Positions 16,712 through 24,277 of a stretch of 64,000 nt of DNA are shown in pieces. The notes beneath the pieces were generated by a model. The model was given only the letters and a program-made list of their open reading frames with translations, was not told where the DNA came from and did not search any database. How positions within the stretch are numbered: the stretch's first letter is position 1; each line of letters starts with the position of its first letter. The stretch comes from DASQGA01 sp963762085 (GTDB lineage: Bacteria; Actinomycetota; Thermoleophilia; Gaiellales; Gaiellaceae), in assembly GCA_963762085.1 (NCBI GenBank), contig CAVXJD010000005.1, forward strand, positions 186,001-250,000, written 5' to 3'. Position numbers and translations under genes: made by a program.

Positions 16712-16738
16712 TCAAGGGCGATAGCTCGGCTGCCGATA
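16712..16738 (+). promoter_or_regulatory. Sigma-28-like promoter of the thioredoxin-fold gene
   Basis: TCAA (16712-16715), 16 nt, GCCGATA (16732-16738), then GAGAGAGC and ATG 16747. The same 15-nt string GCCGATAGAGAGAGC precedes the pilD start on the other strand. With only 8 nt between box and ATG and no Shine-Dalgarno sequence, the transcript is probably leaderless. Confidence 0.65.
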
Positions 16739-16746
16739 GAGAGAGC

Positions 16747-17589
16747 ATGCGGTCGCAGCTTCGCCTTCGGGTGCTCCTCCCGGTCGCCGTGCTTGCCCTC
16801 CTGGGGCTCGGGTACGGCGCTCTTGCCTTCACCGGAACCCCGGCGGAAGAGCCTGCTCCGAAGCCACTGGGTACGCCGGCTGCATCGAACGATCCACCGC
16901 AGGCACGACTGACGGGCAAGCAATGGCGGCAGCAGGCGAACCTGATCTGCGCCGGCGTCGAAGCCGAGATCACGAAGCTCGGTGAGCCCCAGACGCCGGC
17001 CGACGTGGCGCAGATGCTGCCGAGCACGCTGGCGCTCGCCGACACCGCGCTCGTCAAGCTCAAGGCCCTTGCCCCACCGAAGCGCACCGAAGCCCGCGTC
17101 AACAAGATGATCAAGTACTTCGGTGGCTTCGTGAAGGTCGAGACACAGGCTGCAGCCGCGCTGACTGCGAACGACATTGCACAGTTCGTGGACTTGAACT
17201 CGCTCGCATTCGAGCTGAACGACAAGGGCAACCGCATCGCCCGCGACCTCGGGGCTGCCAAGTGCGCTTCGGGTGGACGCTCCGACAGCGCGTTGGCCCG
17301 GCAGCTGAAGCGGCACAGAGTCGTGGTCGTAGTGTTTTACACCCCCGGTTCGCCCGTCGACCTGATCACCGTCGCCGAGGCGCGCGCAGGCGCCCGCGAT
17401 GTCCGGGCCGGCTTCGTCGCGATCGATGTGACGGATACGCGATCGGTCGCCCTGCTCGCCTCGCGTTACGACGTCCGCGACGCGCCGGCAGTGCTGGTGT
17501 TCGCACGGTGGCGCGGCGCCGTGAACGTCCTCAACGGCTACACCGACCGGGAGACGGTCGCGCAGGCAGCGGAGAACGCCGGGCTGTGA
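16747..17589 (+). CDS. Exported thioredoxin-fold protein without catalytic cysteines
   Basis: 280 residues from ATG 16747. An N-terminal membrane anchor (LLPVAVLALLGLGYGALAFTG) precedes a linker and an extracytoplasmic helical domain (about 50-175, with two Cys: LICAG and AAKCAS). The C-terminal 100 residues look like a thioredoxin fold: VVVVVFYTPGSPVD at the beta1-loop, the cis-Pro-like DVRDAPAVLVF and a final helix, but the CxxC is replaced by PGSP. It cannot be an oxidoreductase by the usual mechanism. It shares the pilus-type promoter, so a structural or chaperone role in pilus assembly is my inference. The next gene overlaps its stop. Confidence 0.7.
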   Translation: MRSQLRLRVLLPVAVLALLGLGYGALAFTGTPAEEPAPKPLGTPAASNDPPQARLTGKQWRQQANLICAGVEAEITKLGEPQTPADVAQMLPSTLALADTALVKLKALAPPKRTEARVNKMIKYFGGFVKVETQAAAALTANDIAQFVDLNSLAFELNDKGNRIARDLGAAKCASGGRSDSALARQLKRHRVVVVVFYTPGSPVDLITVAEARAGARDVRAGFVAIDVTDTRSVALLASRYDVRDAPAVLVFARWRGAVNVLNGYTDRETVAQAAENAGL

Positions 17590-17861
17590 GCGAAGCCGCG
17601 GAGCTTCCTGTTCTCGGTGCGGAAGGAGAGCGCGAGCTCGCAATCCGCTCGGCGCGCATGGACGGACGCCAGGTCGTCACGCTCCGGATGGTCGAGAACG
17701 GAGGAGACTTCATCGTGGACTGCGAGGTCTATCCCGTGTCGGGCCTCCGGGTCGAGCCGTTGCGCCCGGGCCCGTACAAGTTCGCGACGCTCGTGCATGC
17801 GAATGCCTTCGTCGACGAAGCCATGCGCGCGCTCACGTACCTGGGCTGCGAAACGGTCTAA
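17586..17861 (+). CDS. Small protein of unknown function co-transcribed with the thioredoxin-fold gene
   Basis: 91 residues from GTG 17586, which overlaps the upstream stop as GTGA. It is a compact acidic/basic mix without a signal peptide or membrane segment; the central region RMVENGGDFIVDCEVYPVSG looks beta-rich, and the end is helical (HANAFVDEAMRALTYLGCETV). I do not recognise the family. Tight coupling to the upstream gene suggests the two work together. Confidence 0.65.
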   Translation: MSEAAELPVLGAEGERELAIRSARMDGRQVVTLRMVENGGDFIVDCEVYPVSGLRVEPLRPGPYKFATLVHANAFVDEAMRALTYLGCETV

Positions 17862-17889
17862 CAGACGGAACTAGCTCGGCGGGCAGGCC

Positions 17890-18624
17890 TCAGTCCTTCT
17901 CCAGGATGGCGCAGTAGCGTGGGTCGTCGCCCTCCAGAAACCGGTGGACGTGCCAACCGGTTCCTTCGGTCAGGCGCGCGAAATCGGCCGGGGAGAACAT
18001 CAAGTAGCGAAACCACGGCGTGGCAAACTCGCGCCATCTGACGCGGTAACGCTCGACGTGGGACCCGGCCCGTTTGCGGTCGTGTCGGAAGGCCGGATCC
18101 TCGTGGCGTTCCGGGTCGACACTGTCCGTGACGATCCTGCCGTCCTCGGCGGTAAGCGCGTGTAGGCGGCGCAGTAGCCTCCGGGCCTCGCGCTCGGCCC
18201 CCGCAAGGCCGAAGTTGTTCCGAGCGAAGAGGATCGTGTCGAAGTCGCCGTGGGACGAGTCGAGGTCGACGACGGAGAGGACGATCGCCTCCTTTACGCC
18301 TCGCCGCTTTGCCACTTCCACGGCGAGCGGCGAGTTGTCGATGGCCACCACCTCGTGCCCCCGCTCCTGGAGGTGGAGCGCGACGCGGCCGGCGCCACAG
18401 CCCACGTCGAGGACCCTGCCCCGCACGTAGCGCATCGCCTTCTTCTCGAGCGACGGCCAGCGGCGGTAAGGCGCGAAGTAGTCGGACGGGTCGCCGCAGT
18501 AGATCAACCCGTCGTCGCGCTCCATGATCTCCTGGCCCCCACGTCCTTCGAGGCAGGCAAGCAGGATCTGCCCGTAGGCGTCCTGGTCGGGCGCGAGCCC
18601 CGCCGATCGTCGCTTCGAGCTCAC
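17890..18624 (-). CDS. Class I SAM-dependent methyltransferase
   Basis: 244 residues. Motif I RVLDVGCGAGRVALHL (about residue 73) and an acidic loop (VVAIDNSPLAVEVAKRRG) give the SAM-binding Rossmann fold; ILFARNNFGL marks motif III/IV. The C-terminal half (WREFATPWFRYLMFSPADF) is typical of SAM methyltransferases for small molecules. Substrate unknown. It lies inside the pilus region but has no GCCGAT promoter and faces the 91-residue protein end to end, so it may simply be a neighbour. Confidence 0.82.
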   Translation of the reverse strand: MSSKRRSAGLAPDQDAYGQILLACLEGRGGQEIMERDDGLIYCGDPSDYFAPYRRWPSLEKKAMRYVRGRVLDVGCGAGRVALHLQERGHEVVAIDNSPLAVEVAKRRGVKEAIVLSVVDLDSSHGDFDTILFARNNFGLAGAEREARRLLRRLHALTAEDGRIVTDSVDPERHEDPAFRHDRKRAGSHVERYRVRWREFATPWFRYLMFSPADFARLTEGTGWHVHRFLEGDDPRYCAILEKD

Positions 18625-18664
18625 GCGCCTATCTTCGCCGACGGACAGGAACAGAGGGGAGGCG

Positions 18665-20467
18665 CTAGATCAGAACGCGCGCGAGCTCTTCGAGGGAGGT
18701 CATCCCCGAGGCGGCGCGGGCGAGTCCGTCGTCCCACAACGTCTTCATGCCGTGTGCCATGGCCTCGCGCTCGAGCTCCTCGCGCGTCGCATGGCGCGCG
18801 GCGAGGGCGCCGAGCTCCTCGTTCATGACCATGAGCTGGTAGATGCCGATCCGGCCCTTGTAGCCGCTCTGGCTGCAGCGTGGGCATCCACGCTTGCGGT
18901 AGAGGCTGACACCGTCGGCCGCAGCCACCTGTTCCGGGGAGAAGCGCGCGTTCAGGAGCTCCTCCCTGGTCGGGATGTACATCTCACAACAGTGGGTGCA
19001 GAGCTTTCGCGCCAGGCGCTGGGCGAGGACCGCCGTGACCGCGGCGCCGGTCAGGAACGGCTCGACGCCCATTTCGTTCAGCCGCGTGAGCGCGGCCGGG
19101 GCGTCGTTTGTGTGGAGCGTGGAGAGCACAAAGTGACCTGTGAGCGCCGCCTCGATGGCCATCTTGGCCGTCTCAGCGTCGCGGATCTCACCCACCATCA
19201 CGACGTCCGGGTCGGAACGAAGGATCGAGCGGAGGGCCGAGGCGAACGTGAGGCCGGCGCGGGGGTTCACCTGCACCTGGTTCAGGCCGGCGAGGCGGTA
19301 CTCGACCGGATCCTCGACCGTGATGATGTTGATCTCGGGGCGGTTGATCTCGGCGAGCGACGCGTAGAGCGTCGTCGACTTACCCGAACCGGTCGGCCCG
19401 GTGACGAGGAGTGCCCCGGTCGGCTTCAGGACGATCTCCTCGAGCTGCGCCCGCATGTCGTCGGAGAGCCCGAGCTCCTCGAGTGTCGGCGGGCGCTTCG
19501 ACTTGTCGAGGAGACGCATGACGATCCCCTCGCCCTCGACGGTCGGGAGAACCGCGACACGGATGTCGAGCGTGCGCCCAGCAGCCTTGGCCGAGAGCGA
19601 GATACGGCCGTCCTGTGGCTTACGCCGCTCGGCAATGTCGAGCTTTGCAAGCACCTTGAGGCGCGTGGTGACGGCCATGGCGAGGCGCTTCGGGATCCGC
19701 TGCACTTCGTGGAGGACACCGTCGACGCGGAGCCGGACGACGAGCGCGTCGTCGTGCTGGTCGAAGTGGACATCCGACGCCCCGTCCTCCGCGGCCTGCA
19801 GGATGATCGAGTTGACGAGCCGGACCAGCGGGGCATCCGAAACGCCGTCGTCGGCCTCGAGATCGTCTTCGTCCTCCGCCTCCTCGACTTCGAGCTCGTC
19901 CTCGACGAGCGCAGCGCGCTCCCAGACCTCCGTCGCACGAACCTTCTTGCGGAGCTCGATCTCGATGTCCTCGCGGGGCGCGACGCCCACCTCGAGCCGG
20001 TAGCGGGTCGCGAGCCGAAGCTCGTCGATCGTCTGCACGTTGGTCGGGTCTGCGACCGCAATCTTCAGGACATTGCCTTCGATCCGGTACGGGATCGCCG
20101 CAGCTCGTTCCAGCACGTGGGTGGGAATCGACTCGAGCGCCGTCTTGTCGATGCCCTCGACCCCGAGGTCGACGAAAGGAAGATGGTGCGTGGTCGCAAG
20201 CGCGCGAGCGAGCCCGGAAGTGGGGACGATCCCCTCTTCCACCAGTGCCTGTGCGAGCGAGCCGGTGCCGGCGCGCGAGCGCGCCTGGGAGAGCCGGTCG
20301 GACGGAATCAGGCCGGTCGTCTCGAGGAGATCCGCTACCAGCTCGGTAACCGGATTCGGTGCGATGCCCGCGCCACGCAGCGGCTCACCCGTGAGCTCTG
20401 GCGCAGACTCGTCGGCGTCGGTCTCGGGGTCTACCCCCCGAAGCGAATGAAGATCGTCGAACTCCAC
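18665..20467 (-). CDS. pilB: Type IV pilus assembly ATPase PilB
   Basis: 600 residues from GTG 20467. An N-terminal MshEN/GspE-N domain (about 60-200) is followed by an acidic linker (EVEEAEDEDDLEADDG) and the GspE ATPase: Walker A GPTGSGKSTT (about residue 355), Asp box TVEDPVEYR, Walker B DPDVVMVGEIRDAET and a His box STLHTNDAP. The zinc-binding tetra-cysteine (CTHC near 492, CPRC near 529) distinguishes PilB/GspE from PilT. It powers pilus extension by driving PilC. Its promoter box GCCGATA is 10 nt upstream. Confidence 0.96.
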   Translation of the reverse strand: MEFDDLHSLRGVDPETDADESAPELTGEPLRGAGIAPNPVTELVADLLETTGLIPSDRLSQARSRAGTGSLAQALVEEGIVPTSGLARALATTHHLPFVDLGVEGIDKTALESIPTHVLERAAAIPYRIEGNVLKIAVADPTNVQTIDELRLATRYRLEVGVAPREDIEIELRKKVRATEVWERAALVEDELEVEEAEDEDDLEADDGVSDAPLVRLVNSIILQAAEDGASDVHFDQHDDALVVRLRVDGVLHEVQRIPKRLAMAVTTRLKVLAKLDIAERRKPQDGRISLSAKAAGRTLDIRVAVLPTVEGEGIVMRLLDKSKRPPTLEELGLSDDMRAQLEEIVLKPTGALLVTGPTGSGKSTTLYASLAEINRPEINIITVEDPVEYRLAGLNQVQVNPRAGLTFASALRSILRSDPDVVMVGEIRDAETAKMAIEAALTGHFVLSTLHTNDAPAALTRLNEMGVEPFLTGAAVTAVLAQRLARKLCTHCCEMYIPTREELLNARFSPEQVAAADGVSLYRKRGCPRCSQSGYKGRIGIYQLMVMNEELGALAARHATREELEREAMAHGMKTLWDDGLARAASGMTSLEELARVLI

Positions 20468-20477
20468 CTATACGGTG

Positions 20478-20504
20478 TATCGGCGGTTCGGGCCGAATCC
20501 CTGA
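20478..20504 (-). promoter_or_regulatory. Sigma-28-like promoter of pilB
   Basis: On the minus strand TCAG (20504-20501), 16 nt, GCCGATA (20484-20478), 10 nt before GTG 20467. No clear ribosome-binding site lies between, so the leader is short or absent. Confidence 0.55.
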
Positions 20505-20549
20505 ATGGAGGGGTTGACTTCCGGCGGGACGGCGCGCAGGGCGGACCGG

Positions 20550-21305
20550 TTAGAAGAACAGGCTCAGGTACGCGTCCAGGAGCTCTTGCCCGAAGAAGAA
20601 GGCCACGATCGCTCCGAAGGCCAGGAACGGCCCGAACGGAATCGCCATGGTGCGGGCCTTCGAGCCGTGGCGCGCGAGCAGGACGACTGCCGGAAGCAGG
20701 GCCGCGAGCATGCCGATCATGAGACCGACCATGACGTAGCGTCCAAGACCGGCGCCGAGCAGGAGCGCGAGCTTCACGTCGCCCATCCCCATGCCCTTTG
20801 GATAGACGATGAGTGCGACGAAGAGAAAGAGTGCTGCGCCGAGGCTGGCGCCCACCCACTCGAGCGCCCTGTCAGGCGCAAGTGCGATCTGGGCTCCGAG
20901 GACGACAACCGTCGCAGGCAACACGATCAGGTCAGGCAGGATCCTCCGCTCTGTGTCGATCGCCGAGAGCGCGACGAGGACAGCGCAGAAGAAGGCTCCG
21001 ACGAATGCCTCGCCCGAAAGGCCGAAGCGGAGGAAGCACCCCGCCACGAGGAGTCCTGTGGCAAGCTCGACAGCGGGATAACGCGCGCTGATCGGCTGAC
21101 GGCAGGAGCGGCAGCGACCGCGCAGGACGAGGTAGGAGAAGAGCGGGACGTTGTCGTACCAGGCCAGCTCCGTGTTGCACCCTGGACAGGCGGACTTCGG
21201 GTGCACGACCGAGCGCTTCTCGGGCAGGCGCGCGACGACCACGTTCAGGAAGCTCCCGATCGCAAGCGCAGGCGTGAAGACAAGGGCGGCGAGCGCGGCG
21301 TTCAC
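20550..21305 (-). CDS. pilD: Prepilin peptidase and N-methyltransferase PilD
   Basis: 251 residues from GTG 21305. The N-terminal part has the zinc-binding Cys pairs CPGC (about 42) and CRSC (about 65) of the methyltransferase loop. The two catalytic aspartates of this GxGD-type aspartic protease are visible in SAIDTERRILPD (about 118) and GMGMGDVK (about 175). Seven to eight membrane helices. PilD cleaves and N-methylates the pilins encoded at 10432, 16178 and 21329-23391. The box GCCGATAGAGAGAGC ends directly at GTG, as before the gene at 16747. I reject a much longer reading frame to 21617 because it would overlap the prepilin gene. Confidence 0.94.
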   Translation of the reverse strand: MNAALAALVFTPALAIGSFLNVVVARLPEKRSVVHPKSACPGCNTELAWYDNVPLFSYLVLRGRCRSCRQPISARYPAVELATGLLVAGCFLRFGLSGEAFVGAFFCAVLVALSAIDTERRILPDLIVLPATVVVLGAQIALAPDRALEWVGASLGAALFLFVALIVYPKGMGMGDVKLALLLGAGLGRYVMVGLMIGMLAALLPAVVLLARHGSKARTMAIPFGPFLAFGAIVAFFFGQELLDAYLSLFF

Positions 21306-21313
21306 GCTCTCTC

Positions 21314-21340
21314 TATCGGCCGGTAGGACTAGCCGCTGTA
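21314..21340 (-). promoter_or_regulatory. Sigma-28-like promoter of pilD
   Basis: On the minus strand TACA (21340-21337), 16 nt, GCCGATA (21320-21314), then GAGAGAGC and GTG 21305. It lies partly inside the end of the upstream prepilin gene, so pilD can be expressed apart from the prepilin operon. Confidence 0.65.
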
Positions 21341-22849
21341 GAGCTGTGGCGGCTGGGGCTCTGCGTACACGTCGGGGTTGCCCGGCATCCCGGCCGGTAC
21401 GAAGCTGAGGCCGGGAAAACTCGAGCTCGTGCTCTGGCCGAGCTTTACCGTCGATGCATCGAGTGGCCCGTCGAACTGCGAGGTCGTATCGAGGTTGATC
21501 GCGTTTGTCGCATAGAGGGCGCCCTGGCCGTACGCGCTCACGAGTGACACGCTTTCGCCAGTCCCGACCTGGCTCTGCGGCGCCCCGCCCGAGCCGTTGC
21601 CGCCTACGACGAAGCACAACATCCGCGTAGCCGGATCCCAGCCAGCGGTCGTGCAGGTCATCGAGGAGCCGGACCCGGTCGTCGCCTGGCAGAGCTTCGA
21701 GTTCTTCATGAGGAAAGTGCCCGAAACGTAAATGGTGCTCGAGCCGGTGTAGGTGTTCACGGAGCCGTTCTCGATCTTCACGCTGCCATCGATGAAGATC
21801 GTGCCGTTCACCGTCAGCACCTTCGTGGCAGCGTTCCAGGAGAGCTCGCCGGCAGAGCCCTTGCAGGAGTACGACGACGCAGGAGTCAGGTCTTGGACCG
21901 TCGTCAAGCTGTTGTTGCGCTTCGCCGGATTCGGCGCGGTGGCCAAGCCCTGGTCATTGTCGAAGGTTGGCGGCGTGCCGCTGGATGTGAGGCACCCGTA
22001 GTAGGGACCGGGGTTCGCGTTCAGATACCAGGCGTCCCAGTCCACCGTAGGCGCCGGCGTGGTTGGCGGGGTGTTATCGATCAGGCTCGCCCAGACATTG
22101 TCGAATCCCCCTGTGCCTGCGCCCTGCTGGCAGGGGTTGTGCGCTGCGTTGTTCTTCCACTTGCAGCCGTTCTTGACGCGCAACTGGTTCAGCGGCACAC
22201 TCGCCGTGCCGGCAAAGTTTGCGCTCTGCGACATAGCGAGCGACCCTTGAACGATGAGCGGGCCGGCCGTAATCGAAGCCGTGTTTTCCAGGCAAAGGTT
22301 CCCCGCGACGTAGAGCGGAGATTTGACGACGACGCTCTGCTGGATTGTCATGTCACAAGTGCTCCCCGTGGCGCGCGAGTAGATGAAGTTCCACGACGGG
22401 TTGTTGAGAGGCTGCGTGTAGGTCGGGACCACCGGAACCTTCGCGGTCAGCGTCCTCGTGACCTGGTTGGCCGAGGCACCGGTGGGGTTCTTCACCCTTC
22501 CAACGGAGGTGAGGCTCCACGTCGAGGCACCCGTCACCGACTGGGCGAGAGTCCCGTTCCACTGCACGGTGCCCCCGTCATAGGTATGGGTCGTCGAGGG
22601 CAGCAGGTACTGGTTCAGCGCGTTGTACCCGGGATTGTTCAGGATGGCCGTCATCTCGTTGATTCCGGCCTCGGCCAGGTCGTATGCCGAGGCGTTCCCC
22701 TTGGAGTACTGGGCGCTCCGCGCGTTCGAGTTCGAGTAGTAGACGAGCGTCGTCCCCGTAATCGTGAGCACGCCGAGGATGCCGATCGCCATCACGAGCG
22801 CGATGCCGTCCTGGCGACGGAGAAGCCGGATGAAGTTACTGAGCCGCAT
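21329..22849 (-). CDS. Large minor prepilin-like pilus protein (PilX-like)
   Basis: 506 residues from ATG 22849. A short basic leader (RLSNFIRLLRRQDG) is followed by IALVMAIGILGVLTITGTTL, a class III-type hydrophobic helix resembling PilX/GspK proteins, though the usual Glu5 is absent, as in GspK. The long exported domain has about 14 Cys, many in close pairs (for example CLENTA, CKWKNNAAHNPC), so disulfides are likely, and is Asn/Thr/Ser-rich. Two nt separate it from the PilW-like gene. By analogy with GspK it may cap the tip of the pseudopilus. Its size is about three times a usual PilX. Confidence 0.72.
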   Translation of the reverse strand: MRLSNFIRLLRRQDGIALVMAIGILGVLTITGTTLVYYSNSNARSAQYSKGNASAYDLAEAGINEMTAILNNPGYNALNQYLLPSTTHTYDGGTVQWNGTLAQSVTGASTWSLTSVGRVKNPTGASANQVTRTLTAKVPVVPTYTQPLNNPSWNFIYSRATGSTCDMTIQQSVVVKSPLYVAGNLCLENTASITAGPLIVQGSLAMSQSANFAGTASVPLNQLRVKNGCKWKNNAAHNPCQQGAGTGGFDNVWASLIDNTPPTTPAPTVDWDAWYLNANPGPYYGCLTSSGTPPTFDNDQGLATAPNPAKRNNSLTTVQDLTPASSYSCKGSAGELSWNAATKVLTVNGTIFIDGSVKIENGSVNTYTGSSTIYVSGTFLMKNSKLCQATTGSGSSMTCTTAGWDPATRMLCFVVGGNGSGGAPQSQVGTGESVSLVSAYGQGALYATNAINLDTTSQFDGPLDASTVKLGQSTSSSFPGLSFVPAGMPGNPDVYAEPQPPQLYSG

Positions 22850-22851
22850 GG

Positions 22852-23391
22852 TCAGGAACGAAGCGTGTTCCTCAGAACGATGTCGGTCACGAGGTGCCAC
22901 CGCTTCCATCCCTCGTTCGGGTTGAGGTTGACGCTCATGTCGACGTGGAGCTGGCCCCTGGCGCTCGTCGAGGGTGCGATGTAGGAAAAGAGCGATGAGC
23001 TCGTGGAGAGGAAGTCCGCCACGATCACGTTCGCGCGCCGGAGCCTGTACCTGTTCGCGGAGACGAGAACGGTGTCATAGGTGATCTGGGCGATAACGCC
23101 CCCTGCGGTCGGGCAATGGGCGGGCAGGGTCACGACGACCGAGGCGCCGCCGCCGCCGACGGAGATTGCGCTCGCACAGTGGATCTCGCGGCGAAGCCGG
23201 TCGACCGCGATCCGGGCCTGGCTCTGAGCCTGGAAGCGCTTGTTCGTCTCGAGCTCTGCCTTCGCACCGGAGACGAAGAGCGTCGTCAGAGCCGTCAGGA
23301 CGATCCCCATGATGATCATGACCGCGAGGAGCTCGACCAGGGTGTGACCGCTCTCCGACCGCGTGAGCCGCAGCAGATGTCGCATCCGCAT
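22852..23391 (-). CDS. Minor prepilin (PilW/GspJ-like)
   Basis: 179 residues from ATG 23391, overlapping the upstream stop as TGATG. Leader RSESG|HTLVELLAVMIIM has the prepilin cleavage pattern with Glu5 and a hydrophobic helix (LLAVMIIMGIVLTALTTLF), followed by RLRREIHCASAI, typical of PilW/GspJ minor pilins. The globular part is small, with two Cys. It sits between the PASTA-domain gene and the large prepilin-like gene, an order that recalls minor-pilin operons. Confidence 0.8.
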   Translation of the reverse strand: MRMRHLLRLTRSESGHTLVELLAVMIIMGIVLTALTTLFVSGAKAELETNKRFQAQSQARIAVDRLRREIHCASAISVGGGGASVVVTLPAHCPTAGGVIAQITYDTVLVSANRYRLRRANVIVADFLSTSSSLFSYIAPSTSARGQLHVDMSVNLNPNEGWKRWHLVTDIVLRNTLRS

Positions 23392-24218
23392 CACTTCGAC
23401 GACTTGCTCTCTACCTCCGCGAGTGCGGCTCTCGCGACTGCTGCGCTTTTCGCGCCGATGCCCCAACGGGACTGCATCGACTGGTCGACACGGACAAGGA
23501 TTCGCAGCGCCTCGGCGCCGTCGTGCCAGCCGAACTTCGCGCCGGTGACGAGCCAGGAGTGCTGGAAGAGCCAGTAGTTCACTAGCGACGTGGTGGGCTG
23601 CGCCTGACCGGCGACGCGCTTCTCGAGCAGGCGGGCGCGGTCGGGGAGCGGCATCTCGTCGGTTGGCTCCGGCGGTGCGCCCGGAACCTGGAAGTCTGGC
23701 GTGCGCGGGTCGGCCGGAGCGGTGGGAGCGGCGGGCTCGTTCCTCTTCGAAGGCTTCTTGTCCTTGGCCTTCGGCTTGGCCGGGTCCTTGGTCACCTTGG
23801 CGCCTACGAGGACGAGCTTGGTTCCCTTGTACGGCGACACGTTCTCGGGCAGGCCTCGTTCCTCGTAGGCAGGGTTTCGCTCGAGGCGGATCACGATCGT
23901 CGGGGAGCCGGTGTCGAGCACCCTCGTCCCGGGTGCGGGGAACTGCACGGCGACGAGGTTGGCGGCGTATCCCTTCACGGCGCCCTCGACATGCCAGGCA
24001 AATCCACCGTCTTCGAGGATGCCCTTTGCGAAGACGTGGGCCTGACGGCGAATGTCGGGGACGATCAGAGTCTTCGGGCCACCGGCGACCGGAAGTGCGT
24101 CTGCTTCGCTCTTCGAGAGTCGTTTGTTCGCAGCGGCGAAGGTGATCGTCGACGTCGCGAGCAGGCAAATGATGACGAGTGCAGCCAGGCGCGGCAGCAG
24201 AGCAGCAAGGCGTGCCAT
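23391..24218 (-). CDS. Exported PASTA-domain protein of the prepilin operon
   Basis: 275 residues from ATG 24218. An N-terminal hydrophobic signal (ALVIICLLATSTITFAAA) is followed by one PASTA domain (about 40-115: TLIVPDIRRQAHVFAKGILE, then QFPAPGTRVLDTGSPTIVI). After a Lys-rich linker the C-terminal half shows VNYWLFQHSWLVTG. PASTA domains bind peptidoglycan or muropeptides. As first gene of the minor-pilin operon in a wall-bound bacterium it may anchor or open the wall for the pilus, which is inference. Confidence 0.75.
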   Translation of the reverse strand: MARLAALLPRLAALVIICLLATSTITFAAANKRLSKSEADALPVAGGPKTLIVPDIRRQAHVFAKGILEDGGFAWHVEGAVKGYAANLVAVQFPAPGTRVLDTGSPTIVIRLERNPAYEERGLPENVSPYKGTKLVLVGAKVTKDPAKPKAKDKKPSKRNEPAAPTAPADPRTPDFQVPGAPPEPTDEMPLPDRARLLEKRVAGQAQPTTSLVNYWLFQHSWLVTGAKFGWHDGAEALRILVRVDQSMQSRWGIGAKSAAVARAALAEVESKSSK

Positions 24219-24227
24219 ATCAGGTGA

Positions 24228-24254
24228 GATCGGCAACCCGAGGCAAGTGCTGTT
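24228..24254 (-). promoter_or_regulatory. Sigma-28-like promoter of the PASTA/prepilin operon
   Basis: On the minus strand AACA (24254-24251), 16 nt, GCCGATC (24234-24228), 9 nt before ATG 24218. The -35 is weak, but the -10 and spacing fit the other sites. Confidence 0.5.
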
Positions 24255-24277
24255 GCCTCGATCGAGTGAAGGTCGCG

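Noticed and set aside
18752..20722. A 656-codon open frame antisense to pilB
   Set aside because: It lies opposite a clear PilB with all motifs; its composition is a high-GC shadow (Asp/Arg/Val-rich) without any domain.
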